Shown piece by piece: positions 41,969 to 50,945 of a DNA stretch of 64,000 nucleotides; position 1 is the first letter of the stretch; every line of letters starts with the position of its first letter. Source of the stretch: Herbinix luporum (GTDB lineage Bacteria > Bacillota > Clostridia > Lachnospirales > Lachnospiraceae); NCBI RefSeq assembly GCF_900070325.1, contig NZ_LN879430.1, forward strand, positions 1,543,379 through 1,607,378. The letters run 5' to 3'. A program made the position numbers and the translations under genes. The notes under the pieces are model-generated. The model did not search any database. It saw nothing but the letters and a program-made list of their open reading frames with translations, and was not told the origin of the DNA.

Positions 41969-42310
41969 TTATTCCTCCAATCCATAGTTTTTTGCCACAT
42001 CGATGGCATAATGGTGATAGCCGGTATCGTCCTCGTGTCCGATATACCGTCGCTCGGTTACTATGAAATCTGCATTCAGCAAGGCAGCAATGATTTGCTT
42101 TTTACGCAGCTGATAATTCGCCTTTGAAAACAGTGATATCCGCGCTTCCTGTACCTCAAAGCCAGGACGGTTATCTGCATGAACTTCGAAAATGTCCGAA
42201 AGCGGGAGAATGACTACATATTCATCCGGCGCCATACCTGAAAAAACGCCGGTCTCCACAGGAAGTGGCACGGCGGATATAAGGGTATTTAGTTCCGATA
42301 AAATACTCAT
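41969..42310 (-). CDS. Phage tail terminator/minor tail protein
   Basis: A 113-residue protein starting at ATG 42310, which overlaps the previous stop (ATGA). The sequence SELNTLISAVPLPVETGVFSG and YVVILPLSDIFEVHADNRP is typical of tail-terminator-like proteins between the HK97 gp10 gene and the tail tube gene. A longer in-frame start at 42358 lacks a ribosome site. Confidence 0.65.
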   Translation of the reverse strand: MSILSELNTLISAVPLPVETGVFSGMAPDEYVVILPLSDIFEVHADNRPGFEVQEARISLFSKANYQLRKKQIIAALLNADFIVTERRYIGHEDDTGYHHYAIDVAKNYGLEE

Positions 42311-42738
42311 AACTTGCCGATTTCCTCCTCCAGTTTGGCAATCATGGCTTCGGTGCATGACTTCCGGGACGCCGACTGTGCAGGCTTAAGAAATGGCTTG
42401 GCTGGCTGACCGTGTTTGCCATATTCGATAATGTTGGCAATCTTGGCATTGCTCTCTCCATCTGATCGTGGCTCAGCAAAGCCAACCTTAATATTGAAGT
42501 TGCCATCCCTGTCCTGCTTGGCTTCCGAAAGTCCCAAAGATGATAGCATCTCACCAGTTGCTCTCGATGGGTATTTTGTTTCCTTGCCAATGGATGTACT
42601 AAGATTACTCTTAACCTTTTCCAACACAACTTTGCCACCTACTTCGAGCACACGTGGTGCGATAACGTCTATCTGATCACCAAGTCTGGATATACGCAGG
42701 AGGAATTCATCAGGCATCTTTATACTGACTTTTGCCAT
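42307..42738 (-). CDS. HK97 gp10-family phage protein
   Basis: A 143-residue protein. ATG 42738 follows GAGGTGAGATAT. The pattern MPDEFLLRISRLGDQIDVIAPRVLEVGGKVVLEKVKSNL and EYGKHGQPAKPFLKPA is characteristic of the HK97 gp10 family, head-tail joining proteins. It is part of the connector block between head closure and tail tube genes. Confidence 0.8.
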   Translation of the reverse strand: MAKVSIKMPDEFLLRISRLGDQIDVIAPRVLEVGGKVVLEKVKSNLSTSIGKETKYPSRATGEMLSSLGLSEAKQDRDGNFNIKVGFAEPRSDGESNAKIANIIEYGKHGQPAKPFLKPAQSASRKSCTEAMIAKLEEEIGKL

Positions 42739-42743
42739 ATATC

Positions 42744-43088
42744 TCACCTCACTGACGGCTCCAACCGTTCGGCCAGAACCTCGATATACATACCACGACC
42801 TCGAACGTCCTCTGCACTGAGTATCCGGTACCGACCGTCAGCGCAGGTGATAATCATTCCAGCTGTAATCTCCAGGTTAGGTATCTTTCTGAACCTGAAT
42901 AGGGAGGAGGCCGTAGAGAACACCGCCATATTACTCCATCGTTCGCTGCCATGGCGATCCTCCTTATACGCCCGAACAGATGCAAGAATGGTATCAGTTT
43001 CGGCAGCGAAACCTTCTGCGTCCTTGGCAGGCGCTGTGCTGATAACATCAATGAATGTGTTCATCTTTCCAAAGCTCACATTAAACAC
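42744..43088 (-). CDS. Phage head closure protein
   Basis: A 114-residue protein, SPP1 gp16-like. The motifs KMNTFIDVISTAPAKDAEGFAAE and VRAYKEDRHGSERWSN, then FRFRKIPNLEITAGMIITCADGRYRIL are typical. It closes the portal channel after packaging. It overlaps the upstream connector gene by eight bases. Confidence 0.8.
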   Translation of the reverse strand: MFNVSFGKMNTFIDVISTAPAKDAEGFAAETDTILASVRAYKEDRHGSERWSNMAVFSTASSLFRFRKIPNLEITAGMIITCADGRYRILSAEDVRGRGMYIEVLAERLEPSVR

Positions 43089-43401
43089 CCCACTCCCGGT
43101 CGAGCCTTAATAACAAATTTACCGTATTCCATACCTGTTGCCCCGCCTGAACGTTATCCGCATAAAAGCCTGCTGTCGAGCCATCTCTGCTTTCATAGAA
43201 ATGGCTCGACAGCATAATAATCGCCTGTTCTGTGGTTGGCGGCATTGTGTGTGTTTCATACCATCCTGCAGTAACGTGCTGGTAGCTCTCGGCGTAGGAC
43301 ACAGCGGCTCTAATGAAGCTTAGTAGAAGGTCATCGTCCGTGTCGTGAGTGAGGATAAGGTTGGCTTTGACCTTGGGTAAAAGATTATCTGATACCGCCA
43401 T
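43081..43401 (-). CDS. Phage head-tail connector protein (gp6-like)
   Basis: A 106-residue protein. LLPKVKANLILTHDTDDDLLLSFIRAAVSYAESYQHV is the recognisable helical core of the gp6-like/DNA-packaging connector family, followed by EQAIIMLSSHFYESRDG. It forms a ring under the portal. ATG 43401 follows AAAGGGGG. Confidence 0.8.
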   Translation of the reverse strand: MAVSDNLLPKVKANLILTHDTDDDLLLSFIRAAVSYAESYQHVTAGWYETHTMPPTTEQAIIMLSSHFYESRDGSTAGFYADNVQAGQQVWNTVNLLLRLDREWGV

Positions 43402-43420
43402 GCTGTACGCCCCCTTTCGC

Positions 43421-43801
43421 TCACTCTTCGTCAGGCACCATTAATCCAGCCGCTTTCAATTTCGAGAGAAGCGCATTGAAGTCCGTTACAAGTGTGGCTG
43501 TGTCCTCAGCTGTACTGTCGGCTTGATTCGCAGCCATTTTCACCAATCCTGCGGCTTGCTCTGTAGCATCGGTAGGATACGCTGGAGCATACAGCTTCCC
43601 ATCTTCGCCTATTTTAACTTCAACGGTGTCACTCTCGCCTGCGGCAGCAGCTTTTACACCGCCGAGAGTCTCCTCGGTTGCCATAAGAAGCGGATTGGCA
43701 GAAAGTCCTGTTACTGTAGCTCCTTCTTTGATTTCAAGTGTTCCGCCTATTACAGTTTTCTCTCCGCCTTGTTCGGTGTAGTTTTTAGTGTTATAGCTCA
43801 T
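43421..43801 (-). CDS. Probable phage head fibre protein
   Basis: A 126-residue low-complexity, Ala/Thr/Glu-rich protein with few aromatics. The segments GGTLEIKEGATVTGLSANP and LGGVKAAAAGESDTVEVKIGEDGKLYAP resemble head fibre or head decoration proteins encoded just after the major capsid gene. No membrane or catalytic motif is visible. The assignment rests on position and style. Confidence 0.55.
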   Translation of the reverse strand: MSYNTKNYTEQGGEKTVIGGTLEIKEGATVTGLSANPLLMATEETLGGVKAAAAGESDTVEVKIGEDGKLYAPAYPTDATEQAAGLVKMAANQADSTAEDTATLVTDFNALLSKLKAAGLMVPDEE

Positions 43802-43813
43802 ACTGCACCTCCG

Positions 43814-45019
43814 TTAAGCTTTCTGCTGGAGAACTTTTATAGCCTCCGGTAAAATCAGCTTTCCGTCTACACGCTGAGTAGCGACAAAACCGACCTGTCC
43901 GGTGACGGCATAAAGCTCGTTGAGTCGCTTAAATACACGCCCTTGACGATCTGCCACCCAGTAATAGCTGAAGTCACCAAAGACAATAGTCTTTGCCGAC
44001 GCAGCAATAGTGGGCACATATGCCGAAGTATAAAGCGGTCGATTTAGGATGGTGTCAGGTGTACCTGCCTGAACAGACGGCTGCCAGAGGTACTGGCCCT
44101 GACCATCCTTTAGTTTGCGGATAGCCTTGACAGTCGCATCGTTCATGACAAACACTGCTCTGTTACGATATGGTGCTTTCAAACTGTAGAACAGATCAAG
44201 CACCTCGTCCATAGTGATTGCCGTTGCACTTGCAGTAGTAACACCAACTTGGGCTCCTCCTGTAGTAGCAAGAATACCAGTTGGCTTGCCAGAGCCATCG
44301 CCAGTGAAAAATGCTTCTTCTTCCTTGTTACCGATACGGCGTGCGAACTCTCTGGAGATGTAGGCTTCAAGGTCAAACACAGAGTCATTCAGCAGTTCCT
44401 CGGAAACCTTTATCAAGGTGCCCAGCTTATATGCCCCAATAGATACCTGACCAAAGCTGTCATCGCTCTCAGGAATAGTGCCTTCCTCGTCGATCCATGC
44501 GGCAGTACCTTTAGTAGCAACAACTGGTATTTTTCTATCGCCAGAAGAAGTGGTGATAACGTTGGCCAGGGTACGGAAGATATTCTCATCCTCAAGTGCT
44601 TCTACAAGAGTACGTTCAAACTCATCGGGAACCAGATAGCCTCCCTCTGAATCAGTACCGATCTGCAGGGCATTTCTTACGGTTGGATCAAGTCCTTCTC
44701 CTGCACGAGTACGCATAGCACTCCAAAAAGCTTTTTTGTACTCTGCGGATGCACGACCAGTCTTTTCCTCAGCCACCTTGGTAGGCGCATTTGTAATAGG
44801 ATTGCTGGTAGCTTTGGAAAGCTCTAAATCAATTACTGCTTGGCGCTCAAGACGTTCGATTTCCTTGCCCAGAGCCACAACTTCGTTTTCCATTTTTTCA
44901 TAGGTAGCAGTATCCTCGGCTGACAGAAGCCCATCGCCGCCACGCTTGGCGTCAAGGAACGCTTTTGCAGCATCCCACGCCTTTGCACGCTTTTCACGCA
45001 GTTCAAGAATCTTATTCAT
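43814..45019 (-). CDS. Phage major capsid protein, HK97 fold
   Basis: A 401-residue protein. An N-terminal delta-like coiled coil (about 1-70, YEKMENEVVALGKEIERLERQ) is probably removed by the protease. The mature part has the HK97 landmarks ALQIGTDSEGGYLVPDEFERT (about 117-137), KVSEELLNDSVFDLEAYI and FFTGDGSGKPTGIL. It follows the ClpP-type protease gene, as in related phages. Confidence 0.95.
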   Translation of the reverse strand: MNKILELREKRAKAWDAAKAFLDAKRGGDGLLSAEDTATYEKMENEVVALGKEIERLERQAVIDLELSKATSNPITNAPTKVAEEKTGRASAEYKKAFWSAMRTRAGEGLDPTVRNALQIGTDSEGGYLVPDEFERTLVEALEDENIFRTLANVITTSSGDRKIPVVATKGTAAWIDEEGTIPESDDSFGQVSIGAYKLGTLIKVSEELLNDSVFDLEAYISREFARRIGNKEEEAFFTGDGSGKPTGILATTGGAQVGVTTASATAITMDEVLDLFYSLKAPYRNRAVFVMNDATVKAIRKLKDGQGQYLWQPSVQAGTPDTILNRPLYTSAYVPTIAASAKTIVFGDFSYYWVADRQGRVFKRLNELYAVTGQVGFVATQRVDGKLILPEAIKVLQQKA

Positions 45020-45039
45020 TTTGATGTTCCTCCTTCAAA

Positions 45040-45741
45040 TTAGTGAGAAATTAAAAAGAGCCGCTTTTCCAGCTGCTCTATTGGGGTACCGGTTTTCGGT
45101 TTTGGTTTCTTGGGCATCTTCCCAAGCAGAGAGTTGTACACCGCTGCGCGAGAGAATATAAGGCCTTGTCCTGTATCCAGAGGAATGCGCTCATCGTTCT
45201 CCATGAACAGAACTTTATCTGCAAATCCGAGTTCAATAGCTTTATTCGCATTCATCCATGTCTCAGCATCCATGAGATGGGAGATCTTTGCTCGCGAAAG
45301 GCCTGACTTCAGTTCGTATGCGTTGATGATGCTTTCCTTGACCTCATCCAGCAAGGCCTTGGCACGGAGCATTTCCTCGCTATCACCGATGGCGATTGTC
45401 GAAGGGTTATGGATCATCATCATGGATACCGGCGACATATATACATCGCCGCCAGCCATTGCAATTACAGAAGCGGCGCTTGCAGCAAGGCCATCAATTT
45501 TAACTGTGACCTTGCCGGTATAATCCATCAACATGTTATATATCTGCGCAGCCGCAAACACATCCCCTCCGGGCGAGTTAATCCAAACCGTGACGTCACC
45601 TGTGCCTGCCATCAGTTCGTCTCTGAACATCTTTGGCGTCACTTCGTCGCCATACCAGGTCTCGTCTGAAATTTCTCCGTTGAGGTATAAGGTACGTTCT
45701 CCGGTAGTTTCATCTCGTACCCAATTCCAAAATTTCCTCAT
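45040..45741 (-). CDS. ClpP-type head maturation protease
   Basis: A 233-residue serine protease of the ClpP-related prohead type. VWINSPGGDVFAAAQIYNML (about 52-71) holds the oxyanion region. IDGLAASAASVIAMAGGDVYM contains the probable nucleophilic Ser near 90. MMMIHNPSTIAIGD carries the His, near 112. It trims the capsid scaffold. The start overlaps the portal stop (ATGA). Confidence 0.9.
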   Translation of the reverse strand: MRKFWNWVRDETTGERTLYLNGEISDETWYGDEVTPKMFRDELMAGTGDVTVWINSPGGDVFAAAQIYNMLMDYTGKVTVKIDGLAASAASVIAMAGGDVYMSPVSMMMIHNPSTIAIGDSEEMLRAKALLDEVKESIINAYELKSGLSRAKISHLMDAETWMNANKAIELGFADKVLFMENDERIPLDTGQGLIFSRAAVYNSLLGKMPKKPKPKTGTPIEQLEKRLFLISH

Positions 45742-46985
45742 TGGCTGTTAACCTCCTTTTGATAAAAATTGCCTGCCTTTGAAAGAGGGAGCATGTTACC
45801 GTTCACCAGATACAGGTCTCCGCCTTCTTCAGCAGGGATACGATTCATATCTTCAAGCTCCCGAATATCATTCGCTGACAGCCAGCCATTCTGCCGTCCA
45901 ACTGCATATCCGTTCATCCGGCTCTGGTAGTCACCACGAAGCAGACCGTCAACATTGAACTTGATGAAGATTGAGTTCTTCTCAGATGGCAAGAGTAACG
46001 ATTGCTGAAGACTCTGCTCCCATCGCACCACCCATGGGTTAAGCGTGTATTTTACAAACTCCAGCGATTGCTGCTCAATGTTGGAGAAACTGGACTTTTC
46101 AAGGTCACCCACCATGTGCGGAGGTATACGGAATATCCTTGCAATTTCGTTAATCTGGAATTTTCGTGTCTCCAAGAATTGAGCCTGCTCCGGAGGAATA
46201 CCGATTGCCTGAAACTTCATTCCTTCCTCCAGCACAGCGATTCTATGGGCGTTTCCGCTGCCTTGATAAGCGCTGTTCCAACTGTCCTTGACTCTCTGGA
46301 TGTCCTTGATTACACCAGGGTGCTCCAGTACGCCACCTGGATTTGCTCCGTTTGCGAAGAAAGAAGCACCGTATTCTTCAGTCGCGAGCGACATGCCGAT
46401 GGCGTTTTTAGCCATAGCAATAGGACTGTATCCTATAAGTCCGTCAAAGCCGAGACCAGGTATGTGGAGTATCTCATCTCTGCGGAGTATCACTGTTCCG
46501 CTGTTGGGATTGAGCCGGCTTTCTTCGGAATCCCTGCGGTAGGTATATATCAGTTCTCCGTTTGTAGCTCTGCTAACTTCCATCTTGTTAGGAAGCAGTG
46601 GGTACAGTGCAATAGGCTGTCCGCGACCATTCCTTAAAATCTGCGCATAGGCATTGCCCCAAAGTAAAAGATGACTCATCAGTGTTTCTCTGAACACAAA
46701 TGAAGTCATCTCCGGGTTAGGTTCGTTATGAAGCAGATAGTATAGCGGATGTTGAGGTATACGTTCTTTGCTTCCGTCCATTCGGTACTGATAAACGTGT
46801 AGCGGAAGTCCGGCTATAGCTTCGGATAGTATCCTCACGCAGGCATACACTGCAGCTGATTGCATTGCCGTCCGTTCGTTAACTGTCTTTCCACTAGTAG
46901 TGCTGCCAAACACAAACGAAAATGCACTGCCGATACGATTTTTAGGCTTATCACGTGATCGAAAAAGTCCTTTTATTAAACTCAT
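45738..46985 (-). CDS. Phage portal protein, HK97 family
   Basis: A 415-residue protein. ATG 46985 follows GTGGAGG; the longer frame to 47000 has no ribosome site. Typical segments are AVYACVRILSEAIAGLPLHVY (about 40-60), LLHNEPNPEMTSFVFRETL, GNAYAQILRNGRGQPIALYPL and NEIARIFRIPPHMVGDLE. It forms the dodecameric DNA entry ring. The + strand HTH gene promoter overlaps the region just upstream. Confidence 0.9.
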   Translation of the reverse strand: MSLIKGLFRSRDKPKNRIGSAFSFVFGSTTSGKTVNERTAMQSAAVYACVRILSEAIAGLPLHVYQYRMDGSKERIPQHPLYYLLHNEPNPEMTSFVFRETLMSHLLLWGNAYAQILRNGRGQPIALYPLLPNKMEVSRATNGELIYTYRRDSEESRLNPNSGTVILRRDEILHIPGLGFDGLIGYSPIAMAKNAIGMSLATEEYGASFFANGANPGGVLEHPGVIKDIQRVKDSWNSAYQGSGNAHRIAVLEEGMKFQAIGIPPEQAQFLETRKFQINEIARIFRIPPHMVGDLEKSSFSNIEQQSLEFVKYTLNPWVVRWEQSLQQSLLLPSEKNSIFIKFNVDGLLRGDYQSRMNGYAVGRQNGWLSANDIRELEDMNRIPAEEGGDLYLVNGNMLPLSKAGNFYQKEVNSQ

Positions 46986-47015
46986 GCATTTTTCCTCCAC
47001 TTTTTATTTTTGATA

Positions 47016-47062
47016 TTGACACTATACTAACTCCGTGTTATAGTGTAAGTGTAATACTTACA
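47016..47062 (+). promoter_or_regulatory. Sigma-A promoter and palindromic operator of the HTH gene
   Basis: TTGACA (47016-47021), 17-base spacer, TATAGT (47039-47044). A perfect palindrome TGTAAGT-GTAAT-ACTTACA (47044-47062) covers the predicted start site. An outer pair ACACTATA/TATAGTGT also spans the promoter. This is a textbook repressor layout. Confidence 0.75.
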
Positions 47063-47098
47063 CAAGTATGTACGATAATAATGAAAGGAATTGATACT

Positions 47099-47536
47099 AT
47101 GGATACTTCTCAAATCATTAAAATTATCAAGGAAGAACTCTCAGAAGCCGAGACACGCATTATACAAAGATTGAGTGCCGAAGAATCTTCACACTCGGAA
47201 GATAATGCTCCTTTAAAACCACTGCCAGAAAATGAAAACTACGCAAAAGCCCTAAAATCTTATCTTGCAGGGGGTACGCATTCAGGTACAGCAAAAGAAC
47301 TCGGCGTAAGCATGGCGCAGGTCAAAAAATACTATACTTGGCTTGTTAAAAACGGCTATCTCCCAATTGAAAATGCTGAATTGTCCGAGGCCGAGCAGCG
47401 TGTCGTAGACTGCATTTACGAAAGGAAGATGTCCCTAAGGGAGACTGCTCAAGAACTTGGGTGTTCTGTAAGCAACGTAACATACCGCCGAGATAGCGCT
47501 CTGCGCAAAGGTTATGTGCCAAAGAATACAAAGTAA
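47099..47536 (+). CDS. Two-HTH regulatory protein on the opposite strand
   Basis: A 145-residue protein, ATG 47099 behind GAAAGGAATTG. An acidic coiled-coil N-terminus (about 1-35) precedes two helix-turn-helix segments: GTHSGTAKELGVSMAQVKKYY (about 61-81) and SLRETAQELGCSVSNVTYRR (about 113-132). It is the only + strand gene in the prophage, sits between portal and terminase genes, and has its own promoter and operator. It is probably a transcription regulator, perhaps made in the lysogen. An earlier ATG at 46955 is not supported. Confidence 0.75.
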   Translation: MDTSQIIKIIKEELSEAETRIIQRLSAEESSHSEDNAPLKPLPENENYAKALKSYLAGGTHSGTAKELGVSMAQVKKYYTWLVKNGYLPIENAELSEAEQRVVDCIYERKMSLRETAQELGCSVSNVTYRRDSALRKGYVPKNTK

Positions 47537-49141
47537 TCACAGAATTATTAACCCCCTCTCGTTATACACAGACTCGCCACTGCTTCCATGTCCACAACGA
47601 ATGGCGCGGTCAAGTGCCATAATGGTTGCTACCGCGCCATCTATTCTTTCTGTACTCTTCTCCTTATCTGGCTTTATGTTTCCTGCCGGATCGGTCTTAA
47701 TGTAGATGTTATCCATCATCCAGCGGAGTACAGGATGGCCGCCGTGAGCGATTTTCTGCTCAAGTGTCAGTTTCATTAGTTCCTTGGTAGGTGGAGACAT
47801 ATCTTTAAAGCCCTGTCCGAAAGGAACGACTGTAAACCCGAGACCCTCAAGGTTCTGTGTCATCTGAACAGCTCCCCATCGGTCAAAGGCAATTTCTCGG
47901 ATGTTATACTTCATTCCGAATTGCTCAATAAAGCTTTCAATAAAGCCGTAATGCACAACATTTCCTTCCGTCGTCATAAGGTGTCCCTGTTTTACCCAGA
48001 GGTCGTATTGGACATGATCACGACGTACCCGGAGATCAATGTTATCCTCCGGCATCCAGAAAAACGGAAGTATCTCATACTTGTCCTCCTCGTTCTGTGG
48101 CGGGAATACCAGCACAAAAGCTGTAATGTCCGTTGTAGAGGAAAGATCAAGCCCACCATAGCATACCCGCCCTTCTAAGCTGACAGCATCAACCGGGAAT
48201 GCACAGGCATCCCACTTTGCCATTGGCATCCAACGTACAGCTTGTTTAACCCACTGATTAAGTCGGAGCTGTCTGAAGCTGTTTTCTTCAGCCGGATTCT
48301 GCTTTGCACTCTCACAAGCAGCCCGAACCTTATCAATTCCAACCGTTATTCCAAGGGAAGGATTCGCTTTCCTCCATACTTTTGGATCAGTCCAATCATC
48401 ATCTTCCTTGGCACCATAGATCACGGGATAGAAAGTAGGATCATGCTTTCTGCCTTCTATAATGTCCAACGCCTTTTGGTGTGTTTCGTAGCAAATACTC
48501 TGTGTATCTGATCCCGCCGTGGTGATGAGAAAATATAGCGGCTGCATTCTTGCATCACCAGAACCCTTTGTCATGACATCAAACAATTTCCTGTTAGGCT
48601 GGGTATGCAGTTCGTCAAACACCACACCGTGGATGTTGAAGCCGTGTTTGGAATAAGCCTCAGCTGACAGCACCTGATAGAAGCTGTTGGTTGGAAGATA
48701 TATCAGTCGCTTTGTTGAAGCCAGTATCTTTACACGCCGGGACAGTGCCGGGCACATCCGTACCATGTCAGCTGCTACCTCAAAAACAATCGATGCTTGC
48801 TGGCGATCAGCCGCACAGCCATACACTTCGGCACGTTCTTCACCGTCACCGCAGGTCAATAAAAGAGCAATAGCTGCAGCAAGTTCTGATTTGCCTTGTT
48901 TCTTTGGAATCTCAACATATGCAGTATTGAACTGACGGTAACCATTAGGCTTAAGAATGCCGAATATGTCACGGACAATCTGCTCTTGCCAGTCAATTAG
49001 CTCAAATGGTTTACCTGCCCAGGAGCCTTTCGTATGGGAAAGAGCTTGTATAAAAGAAACCGCATAATCTGCGGCATCTTTATCATAATAAGAGCCTTCG
49101 GCCATGAAGGCGGTTGGCTTGTATTTCTTTAATTTACGCAT
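47537..49141 (-). CDS. terL: Phage terminase large subunit
   Basis: A 534-residue packaging motor. ATG 49141 follows AAAGGAGGCGG. The ATPase has Walker A VEIPKKQGKSELAAAIA (about 78-94) and Walker B GVVFDELHTQ (about 174-183). The nuclease part holds CYGGLDLSSTTDITAF and IAFDRWGAVQM, with acidic residues for metal binding. The start VSFIQALSHTKGSWAGKPFELIDWQ is typical of the phage terminase_1 family. Its stop abuts the convergent HTH gene. Confidence 0.95.
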   Translation of the reverse strand: MRKLKKYKPTAFMAEGSYYDKDAADYAVSFIQALSHTKGSWAGKPFELIDWQEQIVRDIFGILKPNGYRQFNTAYVEIPKKQGKSELAAAIALLLTCGDGEERAEVYGCAADRQQASIVFEVAADMVRMCPALSRRVKILASTKRLIYLPTNSFYQVLSAEAYSKHGFNIHGVVFDELHTQPNRKLFDVMTKGSGDARMQPLYFLITTAGSDTQSICYETHQKALDIIEGRKHDPTFYPVIYGAKEDDDWTDPKVWRKANPSLGITVGIDKVRAACESAKQNPAEENSFRQLRLNQWVKQAVRWMPMAKWDACAFPVDAVSLEGRVCYGGLDLSSTTDITAFVLVFPPQNEEDKYEILPFFWMPEDNIDLRVRRDHVQYDLWVKQGHLMTTEGNVVHYGFIESFIEQFGMKYNIREIAFDRWGAVQMTQNLEGLGFTVVPFGQGFKDMSPPTKELMKLTLEQKIAHGGHPVLRWMMDNIYIKTDPAGNIKPDKEKSTERIDGAVATIMALDRAIRCGHGSSGESVYNERGLIIL

Positions 49142-49219
49142 ATGCGCCGCCTCCTTTATAAAAATAGGCAAAATAAAAGAGCCTCCGTAGAAGCCCTTTG
49201 CCTTTACCTATTTATTCTT

Positions 49220-49408
49220 TTAGTCTGCTTCTTGCGTTTCACCGGTTAAAATGAAACGACAGTATTCAGCTTTATGGTCAATAAGGTAAGCTACCAGTTC
49301 GTAGTAGCCGCGCTCGTTTGCTTCATATTGCACACGATTCACATCAAACATATTTGTGACACCACTATCTCGTATAGCGAGGATTTGCTCCTTAATTTTT
49401 TCATTCAT
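49220..49408 (-). CDS. DUF5049-like small phage protein
   Basis: A 62-residue protein. MNEKIKEQILAIRDSGVTNMFDVNRVQYEANERGYYELV closely fits the DUF5049 family found beside phage packaging genes. It overlaps the cyclotransferase-like gene by eight bases. Function unknown. Confidence 0.75.
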   Translation of the reverse strand: MNEKIKEQILAIRDSGVTNMFDVNRVQYEANERGYYELVAYLIDHKAEYCRFILTGETQEAD

Positions 49409-49859
49409 CAGTAGGTATCTCCTTCTCCGCAGAGTCAATGGTGGCCTGGTGCAGGATATCCAAGTCAAAGCCCGCGTCCTTGTAGCCTTCCAAAATAGTG
49501 GTATAGTAATAGCAACTTGGCTGGCCAAGCGGTCTACCCTCGTTCATCACATACATCATAGCTTTGACATTCTTTCCCCCCAGTTTTACCTTTACCGTTT
49601 CCTTTCGATAAAGAAAGGGCCAACCTTCATAGCGGTCGAGCGCAGCTTCGTCTGTAGAAGTTAGTTCCCAAACCAATACAGGAACGCTTCCGCCCTTAAA
49701 GGGTTCTACTGTTGCCACCGCACTCGCATGTGCGCCCCGGAACAGGAGCCGCCAATCTTTCAGCATGCTGGCACCCACTACCTTTGCTGTGGGGCACCGG
49801 TTCGCCATTTGCTTTATGTTAAGGTTTGAGCCGTAGGCAATGTACAGTTTTTTATCCAT
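49401..49859 (-). CDS. Gamma-glutamylcyclotransferase-like (AIG2/GGCT) protein
   Basis: A 152-residue protein. ATG 49859 follows AAGGAGGATAC. The GGCT fold is shown by LYIAYGSNLNIKQMANRCP (about 5-23), with the substrate-binding YGSN, and by LDRYEGWPFLYRKETVKV (about 75-92) with the catalytic Glu in YEGWP. It cleaves gamma-glutamyl amine bonds in known members. It lies just downstream of an amidoligase gene, a pairing noted in studies of amidoligases, suggesting making and removing of isopeptide tags. Confidence 0.8.
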   Translation of the reverse strand: MDKKLYIAYGSNLNIKQMANRCPTAKVVGASMLKDWRLLFRGAHASAVATVEPFKGGSVPVLVWELTSTDEAALDRYEGWPFLYRKETVKVKLGGKNVKAMMYVMNEGRPLGQPSCYYYTTILEGYKDAGFDLDILHQATIDSAEKEIPTDE

Positions 49860-49903
49860 TATTCTTTGTATCCTCCTTCTTAAGCTTAGGTTTCTCGGAC
49901 GGT

Positions 49904-50803
49904 TCAGGCCGCCCGAAATCGCCATGCCGCCGACCCGTTCAAGTGTGCTGTCAGGTGTTCGCGGCAGTTTGCAAACTCCTCACCGATAAAGCCAATGCGG
50001 TTCAAGTAAGTACGCATTGCGAACTTTTCGTTCTCTGTCTGCGGCTTCTTTGCTGAAGCACATTTTTGTGTTAGCGCCTGATGGTTAAGGGCTAAGGCTA
50101 AAACCACATAGCTTCTTATCTTGCCAGCATGTAGCTCACTGTTAAAACCCCTAAGCTCTACTGTGTGATTACCGGTGAAAAAGCTGTGTAAGTTCAGGAA
50201 GTGGTAGCGGCTGTTGTGATAATGCCTGTCGCGGCTTTCACTGTAGCCTTCATACCAAATTTCCTCAATCGCTCGCATGGTTTTAGGCTTGCGACGGTTC
50301 ATTTTGTCAACCAGTATGCTGTCCATCTTCTTGCAGTAGCTCATCCTCTCCGGCGCTATCTGAAGTGCCTTGTAAAAGAGGTCATTCTTGCTGGCGATGA
50401 TGTTTATAAAGTTTCGAATGCTCCTTGGTGTGTGGTTGGAACCGTCTAGGTGAATGTGTATACCGCAGGAAGCATTTGCAAAGGCCCCGGCTTTTCTCAA
50501 CCGTCTGACTAATTCCTGCAGGCATTCTATGTCTTCTCGATAGGTGAGGATGGGGCTTACCAGTTCCACACTGTATTCACGAGTAGCCGTTACCTTTCGA
50601 CGGCCGTTTCGCTTTTGGCATGAGATACTTCCATCACTCATAAGCTTCCAAACTCGTCCGTCGGGCGCTATGACCTTCTTGGTGTCGTAATAGTCGCCTA
50701 TGCTGGTTATTGTCCCACAAAGGTATTCAGCAGCAACTCTTGCTGCTTCGTTCCTTGTAATACCTGTAAATTCAATTTCTATTCCAAATCTGCTTGTCAA
50801 CAC
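49904..50803 (-). CDS. Amidoligase-family protein
   Basis: A 299-residue protein of the glutamine-synthetase-like amidoligase family. FGIEIEFTG (about 6-14) holds the metal-binding Glu pair. REYSVELVSPILTY (about 77-90), ASCGIHIHLDGSNHTPRS (about 110-127) and HTVELRGFN complete the active site. GTG 50803 was chosen because AGGAGG lies nine bases upstream; the longer frame to 50908 runs through a conserved non-coding element. It should form amide bonds between an amino acid or peptide and an amine. Confidence 0.85.
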   Translation of the reverse strand: MLTSRFGIEIEFTGITRNEAARVAAEYLCGTITSIGDYYDTKKVIAPDGRVWKLMSDGSISCQKRNGRRKVTATREYSVELVSPILTYREDIECLQELVRRLRKAGAFANASCGIHIHLDGSNHTPRSIRNFINIIASKNDLFYKALQIAPERMSYCKKMDSILVDKMNRRKPKTMRAIEEIWYEGYSESRDRHYHNSRYHFLNLHSFFTGNHTVELRGFNSELHAGKIRSYVVLALALNHQALTQKCASAKKPQTENEKFAMRTYLNRIGFIGEEFANCREHLTAHLNGSAAWRFRAA

Positions 50804-50849
50804 CTTGATTTTCCTCCTGTACTTGTATGCTTTGTGCCTTTCGGCATGT

Positions 50850-50891
50850 ACATATATCACTCTAAAAGGCTTATATAGCAAGCAATATTCA
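50850..50891 (-). promoter_or_regulatory. Conserved upstream element, copy 1 (amidoligase gene)
   Basis: The + strand string ACATATATCACTCTAAA, then ATAGCAAGCAATATT recurs at 51884-51925. On the - strand TTGCTA and GATATA are 17 bases apart in both copies, so a promoter is possible. Confidence 0.45.
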
Positions 50892-50945
50892 GGAGAAAAA
50901 ATACACAAATATATGGGTAGGGGAGCCCGTACTTAGCCTAATCCT

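Noticed and set aside
46002-46637. + strand frame opposite the portal gene
   Set aside because: Shadow of a well-supported portal protein; no ribosome site.
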